DNA of 64,000 bases from Streptomyces sulfonofaciens (lineage in GTDB: Bacteria > Actinomycetota > Actinomycetes > Streptomycetales > Streptomycetaceae). The stretch spans positions 62,001-126,000 of the forward strand of contig NZ_BNCD01000001.1 of the NCBI RefSeq assembly GCF_014656295.1, written 5' to 3'. A model generated the notes under the pieces. That model was not told the origin of the DNA. It saw nothing but the letters and a program-made list of their open reading frames with translations, and searched no databases. Made by a program: the position numbers and the translations under genes. This document shows, one piece after another, positions 15,864-24,086 of the stretch (within the stretch, counting starts at the first letter, position 1; each line of letters begins with the position of its first letter).

Positions 15864-17512
15864 GCGCGCCCGCCCCGTCCGGCACCACACCCGCCGGGGA
15901 CGTCGGCGGCCCGGTGGGGGGCGCCGCCACGCCCCTCACGCCCGTGATGGTCGCGCTGAAGCTCTCGTTGCTCAGGAACGGCCTGCGGCAGTCGGCCAAG
16001 CGGCGGGCGGTGTACCTCGCGTCGGTCGTGGTCGTGCTGCTCTTCGCCGTGCTCCAGTTGGCGGGCCTCGTGGCGCTGCGCGGCAGCGCGCACGCCACGA
16101 CGATCGGCGTGCTGCTGGTGGCCGTGCTGGCACTCGGCTGGGCGGTGCTGCCGCTGTTCTTCCCGAGCGGCGACGAGACCCTCGACCCGACGCGCCTGGT
16201 GATGCTGCCGCTGCATCCGCGGCCCCTGGTGCGGGCCCTGCTGGCCGCGTCCCTGGTCGGCATCGGCCCGCTGTTCACGCTCTGCCTGGTGGTGGGGTCC
16301 GCGATCGCGCTGGCGCACGGCGCCGCGGCGGCGGCCGTCGCGGTGCCCGCGGTGCTGCTCGCGCTGCTGGTCTGCGTGGCCCTGGCGCGCGCGGTCGCGG
16401 CCGCCAACATCCGGCTGCTGACCTCACGCAGGGGGCGCGACCTCGCGGTCCTCAGCGGCCTGATCATCGCGGTCGGCATCCAGGTGGTGAACTTCAGCGC
16501 GCAGAAGCTCGGCACGGCTGGCCTCGGCAAGCTCGACCCGCTGGCCGACGTGGTGCGCTGGATCCCGCCCGCGTCGGCCCTGGGCGCGGTCGACTCGATC
16601 GGCGACGGCGCCTACCTCTCCGGGGCCGTCCAACTGGCGCTGACCCTGGTGGCCCTGGTGGTGCTGCTGTACCTGTGGCAGAACAGCATCACCCGGCTGA
16701 TGACCTCGCCGGACGGTTCGACACTGGACGCCTCGGGTGGCGGCCGGCAGCGGGCGGGCCGCGGCGTCGGACTGGCCCGGCTGCTGCCCGAGGGGCGCCT
16801 GGGCGCCGCCATGGAGCGCACCCTGCGCTATGTGTGGCGCGACCCGAAGACCAAGGCCGCCTGGGTGACCTCGCTGACGATCGGCCTGATCGTGCCGGTC
16901 TTCAACGCCCTGCAGAACTCGGGGTCGGTGTACTTCGCCTGCTTCGCCTCGGGGATGCTCGGCATCCAGATGTACAACCAGTTCGGGCAGGACGGCTCGG
17001 CGTTCTGGATCGTCGCCACCACCGTCTCCGCACCGCGTGAGGCGCTGCTGGAGCTGCGTGGCCGTGCGCAGGCGCTGATCCTGATCACCGTGCCGTACGC
17101 GACGCTGGTGACGCTCGTGACCACCGCGCTGGTCGGCGGCTGGAACCGGCTGCCGGAGGTGCTCGGCCTCTCCTACGGGCTGCTGGGCGCGCTGCTGGCC
17201 ACCGGCGCCTGGTCCTCGGCCCGCTTCCCGTACTCGATCCCCCGCGAGGGCTACAAGAACGTCGCCCCCGGCCAGAGCGGGCTGGCGGGCATCTCCATCG
17301 TCGGCGGCATGGCGGCCTCCGCCCTGCTCTGCTCCCCGCTGCTCGGCGCCACCCTCTGGCTGCACCTGTCGGGCGCGGGCGACTGGGGCTGGGTGCTGCT
17401 GCCGCTCGGCGCGCTCTACGGAACGGCGGCCACCGTCGTCGGCCTCCGTCTCGCCGCACCCTGTATGGCCCGCCGTCTGCCCGAGATCCTGACGGCGGTC
17501 ACCGTGGGCTGA
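15860..17512 (+). CDS. ABC transporter permease
   Basis: This 550-residue integral membrane protein has many hydrophobic helices (for example YLASVVVVLLFAVLQLAGL, LILITVPYATLVTLVTTALV and VLLPLGALYGTAATVVG). Its ATG overlaps the stop of the preceding ATPase gene, giving a two-gene exporter. The N-terminal 35 residues are Gly/Pro-rich. Sequence features give no substrate. Confidence 0.88.
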   Translation: MSAPAPSGTTPAGDVGGPVGGAATPLTPVMVALKLSLLRNGLRQSAKRRAVYLASVVVVLLFAVLQLAGLVALRGSAHATTIGVLLVAVLALGWAVLPLFFPSGDETLDPTRLVMLPLHPRPLVRALLAASLVGIGPLFTLCLVVGSAIALAHGAAAAAVAVPAVLLALLVCVALARAVAAANIRLLTSRRGRDLAVLSGLIIAVGIQVVNFSAQKLGTAGLGKLDPLADVVRWIPPASALGAVDSIGDGAYLSGAVQLALTLVALVVLLYLWQNSITRLMTSPDGSTLDASGGGRQRAGRGVGLARLLPEGRLGAAMERTLRYVWRDPKTKAAWVTSLTIGLIVPVFNALQNSGSVYFACFASGMLGIQMYNQFGQDGSAFWIVATTVSAPREALLELRGRAQALILITVPYATLVTLVTTALVGGWNRLPEVLGLSYGLLGALLATGAWSSARFPYSIPREGYKNVAPGQSGLAGISIVGGMAASALLCSPLLGATLWLHLSGAGDWGWVLLPLGALYGTAATVVGLRLAAPCMARRLPEILTAVTVG

Positions 17513-17654
17513 CCCTCCCGCCCCGCGGGCTGCCCCTCCCCCCGTGGACACGGGCCCGTCCCGTGACGGGGGGCCGAGGGGTGCCCGGGGGCTCGCGGGA
17601 CCTCGGGACGTGCTTCCGGGGACGAGGGCGCCCCCGTGCCCCGGCCGGGGACGG

Positions 17655-18515
17655 TCACCCCGTCAGCGCGCCCTCCAGGAACGGCTCGATCGCCGCGCGC
17701 CACGCCTCGGGCTGGTCGTAGTGGACGAGGTGGCCGGCGTCCGCGACCTCCGCGTACTGGCCCATGGGCAGGACCCGGACCATCTCCTGGGCCTCGGCGC
17801 GGCCCAGGTCGCCGTCCAGACCGCGGACGACCAGGGTGGGGCAGTGCACCTGGGCCAGTTCCTCCCAGTGCGCCTCGTAGACCCAGGTCTCCCGGGCCTT
17901 GAGCATCTGCGCGGGATCGAAGACGGGACGCCAGCCGTCGGGGAACTCCGCCATCACCTCGGCGTAGAAGGCCCCGCGGACCGGATTGGGGCGCTCCACC
18001 CAGGGGTCGTCCTCGCCGAACCACTTGCGTACGTCGGCGAGCGTGGCGAAGGGCACCGGCCAGGACTTGAACCAGTCCTCCCATTCGCGCTGGGAGGCGA
18101 CGCCGAGCGCGGAGGCGCGCATGTCGCAGATCACCACACCGCGCACCAGGTCGGGGCGGCGGGCGGCGAGCTGCCAGGCGGTGAGCGCGCCCATGGAGTG
18201 GCCGATCAGCACCGCAGGGGCGAGGCCGAGCTGGACGATGGCGGCCTCGGCGTCCGCGATGAACGCCTCGCGGTTGTACGGGCCGGCGGCGGGCTTGGCG
18301 CTGTGGCCGTGGCCCCGCTGGTCGAGCGCGACCGCGCGGTGCCGCTCCCCGAGCCAGCGCGCCGTGCCCGCCCAGTGCGAGGCGCGGCCCATCAGGCCAT
18401 GGAGTAACAGCACGCCGGGCTGGTGTGCGACGTCTCCGCTCTTGGGCGGATCGGCGAATTCCCAGGCGGCCAGGCGCACACCACCCGCGCCCGTCACGTC
18501 GATACGCCGCGCCAT
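17655..18515 (-). CDS. Alpha/beta hydrolase, TTA-containing
   Basis: This 286-residue alpha/beta-fold hydrolase has the oxyanion-side HGLMG, nucleophile elbow GHSMG (Ser107), an acid near VRGLDGD and His262 (ADAGHLVHYDQPE). Similar proteins hydrolyse esters, lactones or C-C bonds; the substrate is unknown. Codon 37 is TTA (18405-18407, in GVLLLHG), so expression should depend on bldA. The ATG at 18515 is preceded by AGGGGG. A LexA-type box lies about 72 bp upstream. Confidence 0.88.
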   Translation of the reverse strand: MARRIDVTGAGGVRLAAWEFADPPKSGDVAHQPGVLLLHGLMGRASHWAGTARWLGERHRAVALDQRGHGHSAKPAAGPYNREAFIADAEAAIVQLGLAPAVLIGHSMGALTAWQLAARRPDLVRGVVICDMRASALGVASQREWEDWFKSWPVPFATLADVRKWFGEDDPWVERPNPVRGAFYAEVMAEFPDGWRPVFDPAQMLKARETWVYEAHWEELAQVHCPTLVVRGLDGDLGRAEAQEMVRVLPMGQYAEVADAGHLVHYDQPEAWRAAIEPFLEGALTG

Positions 18516-18842
18516 CTATAGGCCCCCTGTGTCTCCGGCCGGCCTGGCCTGGTAAGTGCCGTTCGTCCCAGAGCGCCCGTACGATATCGAACGCATATTC
18601 GAGACTGCTGCTTCTGGCGCCAACACCCCTCGTTCGAGTGACCGCACACGGGGATTGATCGGCTCGGCCAAGGGGAGATCTTCACCGGGAGGCGGACCGC
18701 TCGGGGACACCGGTCCGAGGGGATTGACCCTGAGAGCTCGGGGCTCCGGGTCAGCAGGGGAGGACGGGTCCCGGCGCCGCTCGGCGCCGGGACCTTCGCT
18801 TCGTCCCCTCCGGCGCGCGTCGTGCGCATTCGTACGGCACAT
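18516..18842 (-). CDS. Doubtful 108-codon ORF directly upstream of the hydrolase
   Basis: An ATG (18840-18842) after GAGAGGGG at sensible spacing opens a frame starting MCRTNAHDARRRG and ending at TAG immediately before the hydrolase ATG. Third-position GC bias is weak and the product resembles nothing known to me. The SOS-like box lies inside it. It may instead be the hydrolase 5' leader and promoter region. Confidence 0.22.
   Translation of the reverse strand: MCRTNAHDARRRGRSEGPGAERRRDPSSPADPEPRALRVNPLGPVSPSGPPPGEDLPLAEPINPRVRSLERGVLAPEAAVSNMRSISYGRSGTNGTYQARPAGDTGGL
18587..18602. promoter_or_regulatory. Candidate LexA (SOS) box upstream of the hydrolase
   Basis: TCGAACGCATATTCGA matches the actinobacterial SOS consensus TCGAAC-N4-GTTCGA at 11 of 12 fixed positions (A instead of G at the start of the right arm). 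It lies about 72 bp upstream of the hydrolase start. Confidence 0.5.
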
Positions 18843-19121
18843 CGCACCACCCCTCTCCTGGCCACGCAGCAGGACCGGCGGCCGGCACCGCCGGGGCCCG
18901 GGCCGGGCCTCCATCAGGTCACAGACAACCGAGGACAGCCCTCTCAGGTCATATGCCTCTCGGCACAGCCTCGCACGCAAAGCGTCCGTGCGCTGCCGTT
19001 CCGCACACAGAATCCGGTTAATTTTGCATCCTGCGTACCGGCGACTTGAACACAACCTCCCCTGATGCCACATAACTTGACATCTGGAAGGTGCCGACGG
19101 GAGCCGGGGTGCGGCGGCCGG
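18843..19121. other. Intergenic region downstream of dmdR1
   Basis: A mixed-composition gap between two minus-strand genes, with an AT-rich island near 19010-19085 that contains TTGACA (19077-19082, plus strand). No CDS is recognised. Confidence 0.4.
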
Positions 19122-19814
19122 TCAGCGCTTGGCCACGAACACGTGCGACGCGGTGCCGGACTCCAGCTCGGCGGCCTCGCCCCCGCTGCCCACCAGCACC
19201 CCGCCCGGCGACTCGGTCACGCTCACCACGGAGCCCGGCTGCACTCCCGCGCGGCGCAGGGTGTACATGAGCTGGGCGTCGGTCTGGATCGGCTCGCCGA
19301 TGCGGCGCACCACGACCGTCTTGCCGTCGGTGCCCGGGTCGAGGTCGGCGAGCGAGACCATGCCCTCGTCGAGGAACGGATCGGCCTGGTCCTTCTGGCC
19401 CAGCTCCTCAAGGCCGGGGATGGGGTTCCCGTACGGCGACTCGGCGGGGTGGCGCAGCAGCTCCAGGACGCGGCGCTCCACGGCCTCGCTCATCACGTGC
19501 TCCCAGCGGCACGCCTCCGCGTGCACCTGCTCCCACTCCAGGCCGATCACGTCGACCAGCAGGCACTCGGCGAGGCGGTGCTTGCGCATCACCCGGGTCG
19601 CCAGCCTGCGGCCCTCCTCCGTCAGGTCCAGGTGGCGGTCGCTGGCGACGGCCACCAGGCCGTCCCGCTCCATGCGCGCGACCGTCTGGCTGACGGTGGG
19701 GCCGCTCTGGTCCAGCCGCTCGGCGATGCGGGCCCGCATGGGAACCACACCCTCCTCCTCCAGCTCGAGGATGGTGCGGAGATACATCTCCGTGGTGTCG
19801 ATCAGTCCGGACAT
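19122..19814 (-). CDS. dmdR1: DtxR/IdeR-family iron-dependent repressor DmdR1
   Basis: This 230-residue metalloregulator starts MSGLIDTTEMYLRTI. The helix-turn-helix spans about 22-60. Metal ligands fall at exactly the DtxR positions: Met10, Cys102, Glu105 and His106 for the primary site, and His79, Glu83 and His98 for the ancillary site. An SH3-like domain follows (about 150-230). With Fe2+ such proteins repress siderophore and iron-storage genes. From memory it is nearly identical to S. coelicolor DmdR1 (SCO4394). The ATG at 19814 has GAGGGG upstream. Confidence 0.95.
   Translation of the reverse strand: MSGLIDTTEMYLRTILELEEEGVVPMRARIAERLDQSGPTVSQTVARMERDGLVAVASDRHLDLTEEGRRLATRVMRKHRLAECLLVDVIGLEWEQVHAEACRWEHVMSEAVERRVLELLRHPAESPYGNPIPGLEELGQKDQADPFLDEGMVSLADLDPGTDGKTVVVRRIGEPIQTDAQLMYTLRRAGVQPGSVVSVTESPGGVLVGSGGEAAELESGTASHVFVAKR
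19122..19814 (+). other. Antisense frames opposite dmdR1 (possible adm)
   Basis: The plus strand opposite dmdR1 stays open in two frames, one from about 19065 (His/Leu/Gly-rich) and one from 19129 (Ser/Arg/Thr-rich). In S. coelicolor an antiparallel gene adm overlapping dmdR1 has been reported. Here both frames may be simple GC-bias shadows; alignment to Adm is needed to decide. Confidence 0.3.
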
Positions 19815-20242
19815 ACGTGCCCCTCGCTTGGCTCTGCTGGCTGTGCTGCTCTCCCCGCCGGTGACACCCACGGGTGCGCGTGGCCCTCAACCAATTCTGA
19901 CGCATACCGCTGACAACCGGACCCGCCGGAATCACGGCGGCCGGCCGCAGGACGGCGTGCGCACCCTCGGGAACCGGTTGACAGCGCACTGGTACGGACC
20001 GCACCGTGATCGGCGGCACGCCGCGGGACGCGCCGGGGCGCGGACGGGCACACGGGACCCCCGCGGATCCCTCACCCGCGTCGGACCGGGTGCCAGGAGT
20101 GTGCCAGGGGATCCGTGCGCGTGGCCAGGGAAAGCTGCGATGTTCCCCGGCCCCGGGCACCGCCCCCGCTCCCCCGGCACCGCACCGCACCGCACCACAG
20201 CGCCGCAGATCCTCCTGCGGCCACCCACGAGAGGACCTCGGG
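19815..20242. other. Divergent intergenic region
   Basis: This region holds upstream sequence for dmdR1 (minus) and the SIS-domain gene (plus). A consensus TTGACA occurs at about 19978 but no -10 stands at 17-18 nt. No iron-box palindrome for DmdR1 autoregulation was recognised. Confidence 0.4.
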
Positions 20243-20998
20243 ATGAGCGACAGGGACCTGGCCGGTCAGTACTTCGATGCCGCGATCACGCTGCTGGAGC
20301 GGGTGCGCGACGAGGAGGCGGACAGCATCAGGGCGGCCGGTTCCCTGCTCGCCGACACCGTCGCGGCCGGCGGCCGGCTGTTCGCGTTCGGCGCGGGCCA
20401 CTCCTCGCTGGCCGCCCAGGACCTCGTCTACCGTGCCGGCGGTCTCGCGCTGGTGAACCTGCTCACCGTGCCGGGGACGGTCGGCGTCGACGTCATGCCT
20501 GCCACGCTCGGCTCCGCGCTGGAGCACGTGGGCGGGCTCGCGCCCGCGGTGCTGGGCGCGAGCCCGGCACGGGCCGGCGACGTACTGGTGATCATCTCGC
20601 TGTCCGGGCGCAACGCGCTCCCCGTGGAGATGGCGCTGGCCGCCCGGGAGCGCGGCCTGAAGGTGATCGGCGTGACCTCGGTCGGCTACACCGCCGCGAC
20701 CGCCTCGCGCCATGCGTCGGGGACCTTCCTCAAGGACCACTGCGACGTGGTGCTGGACAGCAGGATCCCGGTCGGCGACGCGGAGCTGTCCGCGCCGGGC
20801 ATCGCCGCACCCTTCGCGCCCGCCTCCACCGTCGTCACCAGTGCGCTGCTCCAGGCCACGGTGGCGACCGCCGCCGGGATGCTCGCCGAGCGCGGCACCG
20901 AGCCCCCGCTGCTGCGCTCCGCCAACGTGGACGGCGGCCACGCGTGGAACGAGCAGGTGTTCACGGAGTACCGGGACCGGATCTTCTACCAGCACTGA
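20243..20998 (+). CDS. SIS-domain sugar-phosphate-binding protein
   Basis: This 251-residue protein has a single SIS fold (FAFGAGHSSLAAQDLVYRAGG, then VLVIISLSGRNALPVEMA and VIGVTSVGYTA), as in sugar-phosphate isomerases and MurR-type regulators, but no DNA-binding domain. Substrate and role are unknown. The ATG at 20243 follows GAGAGGA. A terminator hairpin lies just downstream. Confidence 0.88.
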   Translation: MSDRDLAGQYFDAAITLLERVRDEEADSIRAAGSLLADTVAAGGRLFAFGAGHSSLAAQDLVYRAGGLALVNLLTVPGTVGVDVMPATLGSALEHVGGLAPAVLGASPARAGDVLVIISLSGRNALPVEMALAARERGLKVIGVTSVGYTAATASRHASGTFLKDHCDVVLDSRIPVGDAELSAPGIAAPFAPASTVVTSALLQATVATAAGMLAERGTEPPLLRSANVDGGHAWNEQVFTEYRDRIFYQH

Positions 20999-21010
20999 CG
21001 CGGGCCGCGC

Positions 21011-21041
21011 CCGTGCCCCGGGCGGCCCGCCGGGGGCACGG
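21011..21041. terminator. Bidirectional terminator hairpin
   Basis: CCGTGCCCC (21011-21019) pairs with GGGGCACGG (21033-21041) between the convergent SIS and PAS genes. Confidence 0.65.
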
Positions 21042-21061
21042 CGGCCGGCCCGGGCGGGCGC

Positions 21062-22492
21062 TCACCCTTGCCCGTCGCCGCCGAGCACCTGGGAGAGGTC
21101 GAGGGCCGCCGCTATGCGTACGGCGACGCTCTCCGCGTAGGTGGCGTCCGTACGGTCGAACTGCGCCCGGCTCGCGCCGCGCAGGAACGTCACCACGCCG
21201 AGGGTCCTGCCCCGGCTGCGCAGCACCGTGCACAGCGCGTGCACCGCGTCCTCGGGCCACTGCCGGTCCGCGGCCCACGCCGGCGCGGCGACCCGGTCGG
21301 TGTCGGCCTGCCCGGCACCGCGGGACCGGTCGCCGGCGCGGGGGGCGTACGCGCTGGCGCGCACGGATCCCTCCCGGTCCACGCACTGGAGCGCCGGGTG
21401 CCCGGCGGTGTACCGGACGGGAAGGCCCGTGCCGTCCGCGGGGACGCCCGCGCCGGGCGCTCCGGAGGGCGTGGTCACGGCCCGGACCAGGCGGACGGGG
21501 CCGCCGTCCGGGGCCGCGCCCGGTGCGATCAGGTCGATCAGGGCGTGGTCCGCGAAGCCGGCCAGGGCGAAGTCGAGCTGGACGGCGGCGGCCTCCGAGG
21601 GGTCCTCGCACTCCGCGGCGGTGCGCGCGGCGCGGTGCAGTTGGTTCGCGCGGAACCTCAGTTGGGCGGCCTCCTGGGCGGCCTGCTTGGTCTCCGTGAC
21701 GTCCTGGAAGAGCCAGCCCACGCCCAGCGGCACCGGCTCCTCGGCGAGCGGCGAGGCCAGCCGCAGGAACCCGCTGCGCCAGCAGCGGCGGCGCTCCCCC
21801 TCGGGGGTCCGCAGGGTCACCCACATCTCGGCGGGCGCGGGCGGCGCACCCTCGGCGAGCACGTGCGTCAGGGCGCTCTCCAGCTCGTCCACGCCCTGGG
21901 TGATCAGCTCGCCCAGGGGGCGCCCCAGGAGGGCGGTGCGGCCGCTGCCCAGGGCGCGGGCCGCGTAGCTGTTGACGACGGCCGGACGCAGGTCGGCGTC
22001 CACCAGGACGACGCCCCAGGAGGCGTCCTCGAACAGCGCCTCGCTGAGCGCGATGGAGCGTTCCAGGTCTATCTGGGCGTGCACCTCGCTGAACGCGCAG
22101 TACACGCCGGCGGGCTCGCCGCCGGTGCCGCGCACGGCCGCGGACTGGGTGCGGACCAGGACCCGCCCGCCGTCCTTGGTGAGCAGCGCGAACTCGTGCA
22201 CCTGGCGGCCGGGCGCCCGCATCGCCGACAACAGCCGGCCCTGGACCTCCTCGGCGTCCGCCGAGCGCACGGCCCAGCCGGCGAAGCCGTGCCTGCCGAC
22301 CGCCTCGGCGGCGCTCCAGCCGAGGATCCGCTCGGCCTCGCGGTTCCAGTGGGTCACCACGCCGTCCGCGTCGAACGCGCACAGCGCGGCGTCCATGCCG
22401 TCGAGCAGCGCGGCGAGCAGGTCCGCGCCGTCCCGCTCGGGTTCGGGCGGGCCCAGCTCGTCGGTGGTTCCACTGCGCCGGGAAGCACTCAC
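21062..22492 (-). CDS. PAS/GAF-domain sensory protein without output domain
   Basis: A 476-residue protein with two PAS modules (about 30-160, starting MDAALCAFDADGVVTHWN; and about 165-285, VVLVDADLRPAVVNSYAARALG) followed by a GAF-like region ending VAVRIAAALDLSQVLG. No kinase, phosphatase or DNA-binding output is seen, so it may act on a partner. The GTG at 22492 follows AGGGGG. A short frame upstream ends in a TGA overlapping this GTG, possibly coupling translation. Confidence 0.8.
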   Translation of the reverse strand: MSASRRSGTTDELGPPEPERDGADLLAALLDGMDAALCAFDADGVVTHWNREAERILGWSAAEAVGRHGFAGWAVRSADAEEVQGRLLSAMRAPGRQVHEFALLTKDGGRVLVRTQSAAVRGTGGEPAGVYCAFSEVHAQIDLERSIALSEALFEDASWGVVLVDADLRPAVVNSYAARALGSGRTALLGRPLGELITQGVDELESALTHVLAEGAPPAPAEMWVTLRTPEGERRRCWRSGFLRLASPLAEEPVPLGVGWLFQDVTETKQAAQEAAQLRFRANQLHRAARTAAECEDPSEAAAVQLDFALAGFADHALIDLIAPGAAPDGGPVRLVRAVTTPSGAPGAGVPADGTGLPVRYTAGHPALQCVDREGSVRASAYAPRAGDRSRGAGQADTDRVAAPAWAADRQWPEDAVHALCTVLRSRGRTLGVVTFLRGASRAQFDRTDATYAESVAVRIAAALDLSQVLGGDGQG

Positions 22493-22760
22493 CGGGGCAC
22501 CCCCTGCCGGCCGATTCCAGTGGAGTGCGCGTGGCGACGGCACTCCCGATCATTCAACTCGAACGTGACGGAGCCCACATGCCGTTCCCCGAAAAACGTC
22601 GCACTGTGAATACCCGGCGACGCGGGGGTGACATCGGTGTTCACATCCGCCATGACGTCTGCCATTGATGATGGCCCTCTTCCCGCCCCATGAACAACTG
22701 CCCACCCTGTGAAAAACACCCGGCAGCCCCGGCGGCCGCCGGACGCCCCGAAAAACCCTC

Positions 22761-22790
22761 TTGAGCGCGGGGCCCGGGCGTGCCTAGGCT
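22761..22790 (+). promoter_or_regulatory. Sigma-70-type promoter of an orphan short transcript
   Basis: TTGAGC (22761-22766) and TAGGCT (22785-22790) are separated by 18 nt. Transcription would begin near 22797, just before the AAAGGAGGTGG at 22804-22814. Confidence 0.55.
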
Positions 22791-22822
22791 GGGACCACTC
22801 GGGAAAGGAGGTGGTTCGGCAG

Positions 22823-22861
22823 ATGTACACATACCGGACGCGAGAGGTGACTGCGGGCTAG
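22823..22861 (+). CDS. 12-codon peptide ORF behind a near-perfect Shine-Dalgarno
   Basis: ATG at 22823 opens MYTYRTREVTAG and ends at TAG (22859-22861). The upstream AAAGGAGGTG is a full-length complement to the 3' end of 16S rRNA, far stronger than at any gene in the window, with 11 nt between GGAGG and ATG. No larger plus-strand gene follows before pdxH, which is convergent. It could be a leader peptide, a dual-function small RNA or a free micropeptide. Confidence 0.45.
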   Translation: MYTYRTREVTAG

Positions 22862-23103
22862 CGGCCCGTCATCACACTCAGTGCGGTGCCGGACCCGCGT
22901 GCCGTCGTGCGCGCAGCCGGCCAATTCCACACAGTCACCCGACCCGCGGGCCGCCGGTACGTCCGGCCGGCTTCCTCCGCCCAGGCGGTAGGAACCATGG
23001 CCCGCGGGTTGTCCGTTCTCCAGGCCCCTGCGCCCGGGCCGCTGAAGGTCCCGGCCGGTGCCCCGTTCCGCGCCCTGCGGTCGCCGCGCCGCCGCGCCGC
23101 CGT

Positions 23104-23919
23104 TCAGGGATAGAACCGCTCGACCCGCCAGGCCCCCGCCGGTGTCCTGGTGTAGCGCAGGCGGTCGTGCAGGCGGTTCTCCCTGCCCTGCCAGAACTCC
23201 ACCGTCCGCGGAGCGATGCGGAAGCCTCCCCAGTGCGGCGGGACCGGCACCGCCTCGCCCTCCGGGTAGCGGGTCGCCAGGTCCTCGTAGGCGCGGTCCA
23301 GCTCCGCGCGCGAGGCGACCACGGACGACTGCTCGCTGGCCCAGGCGCCGAGCTGCGAGCCGTGCGGCCTGGTGCGGAAGTAGGCGGCGGTCTCGTCGCG
23401 GCCGGTGCGGGTCGCGGTGCCGGTGACCACCACCTGGCGGGCCATCGGGTGCCAGGGGAAGAGCAGCCCGATCCGCGGGTTGGCGGCCAGGTCGTGGGCC
23501 TTGCGCGAGGTGTAGTTCGTGTAGAAGACGAAGCCCCGCTCGTCGTACTGCTTGAGCAGCACCGTCCGGGAACTGGGGCGGCCCTCCGCGTCGACGGTGG
23601 AGACGACCATGGCGTTGGGCTCGTACAGACCGCCCTGCTCGGCCACGTGCGCGGCCTCCTCGAACCAGCGGCCGAACTGCTCCATGGGCCCCGGTGCGAG
23701 GTCGGCCTCCGCCAGGCCCTCGGCACGGTAGTGGGCGCGCATCTCGGCGGGGTCGGCGGCGCCGGGCGGCACCGCCACGGCGGGGTGGGCGGCGGCGTCG
23801 ATAGCGGCGGCGTCTGCCGCGGCGGCCGCTGCCGCGGTGCTGTCCGCGGCCCTGTCCTGCCGGGCGGCGTCAGGGGTGGCGTCCGGGGTGGCGTCGGCTG
23901 GCTGCGAGCGGTCTGTCAC
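23104..23919 (-). CDS. pdxH: Pyridoxamine 5'-phosphate oxidase PdxH
   Basis: This 271-residue FMN enzyme makes pyridoxal 5'-phosphate. Typical segments are [77 protein letters not shown] and [10 protein letters not shown]...WRVERFYP. From the GTG at 23919 the protein has an Ala/Asp-rich N-terminal extension of about 60 residues (a poly-Ala run followed by [12 protein letters not shown]) not found in most family members. An internal start near MRAHY cannot be excluded. Confidence 0.92.
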   Translation of the reverse strand: MTDRSQPADATPDATPDAARQDRAADSTAAAAAAADAAAIDAAAHPAVAVPPGAADPAEMRAHYRAEGLAEADLAPGPMEQFGRWFEEAAHVAEQGGLYEPNAMVVSTVDAEGRPSSRTVLLKQYDERGFVFYTNYTSRKAHDLAANPRIGLLFPWHPMARQVVVTGTATRTGRDETAAYFRTRPHGSQLGAWASEQSSVVASRAELDRAYEDLATRYPEGEAVPVPPHWGGFRIAPRTVEFWQGRENRLHDRLRYTRTPAGAWRVERFYP

Positions 23920-24086
23920 GCGGTCATCTTGCCGTACGGACGGCCGGCGGCGGAGGTGAGGTCCCGTACGGGTTTCCGGTTCGGGAGCCGGGTGAACGGT
24001 CATGAAACCCGGTGGCAGCCTTCGTTCAAGGACTTCTCACCAGTTCGTCCCCCGCACTTGGGCCATTGGCATTAAGGAGCCGTCCG

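Larger units (their letters stand above)
22493..23103. other. Gap holding an orphan transcription unit
   Basis: Between two minus-strand genes (PAS protein and pdxH). On the plus strand it holds a promoter, a near-perfect Shine-Dalgarno and a 12-codon ORF (listed separately). On the minus strand a 58-codon frame (22489-22665) stays open to the PAS start but has no ribosome-binding site and is not called as a gene. Confidence 0.5.

Noticed and set aside
19978..19983. Consensus TTGACA as a promoter for the SIS gene
   Set aside because: No acceptable -10 hexamer lies 16-19 nt downstream.
22489..22665. 58-codon minus-strand frame ending in the GTGA of the PAS gene
   Set aside because: No ribosome-binding site and mixed codon bias; coupling is possible but not supported.
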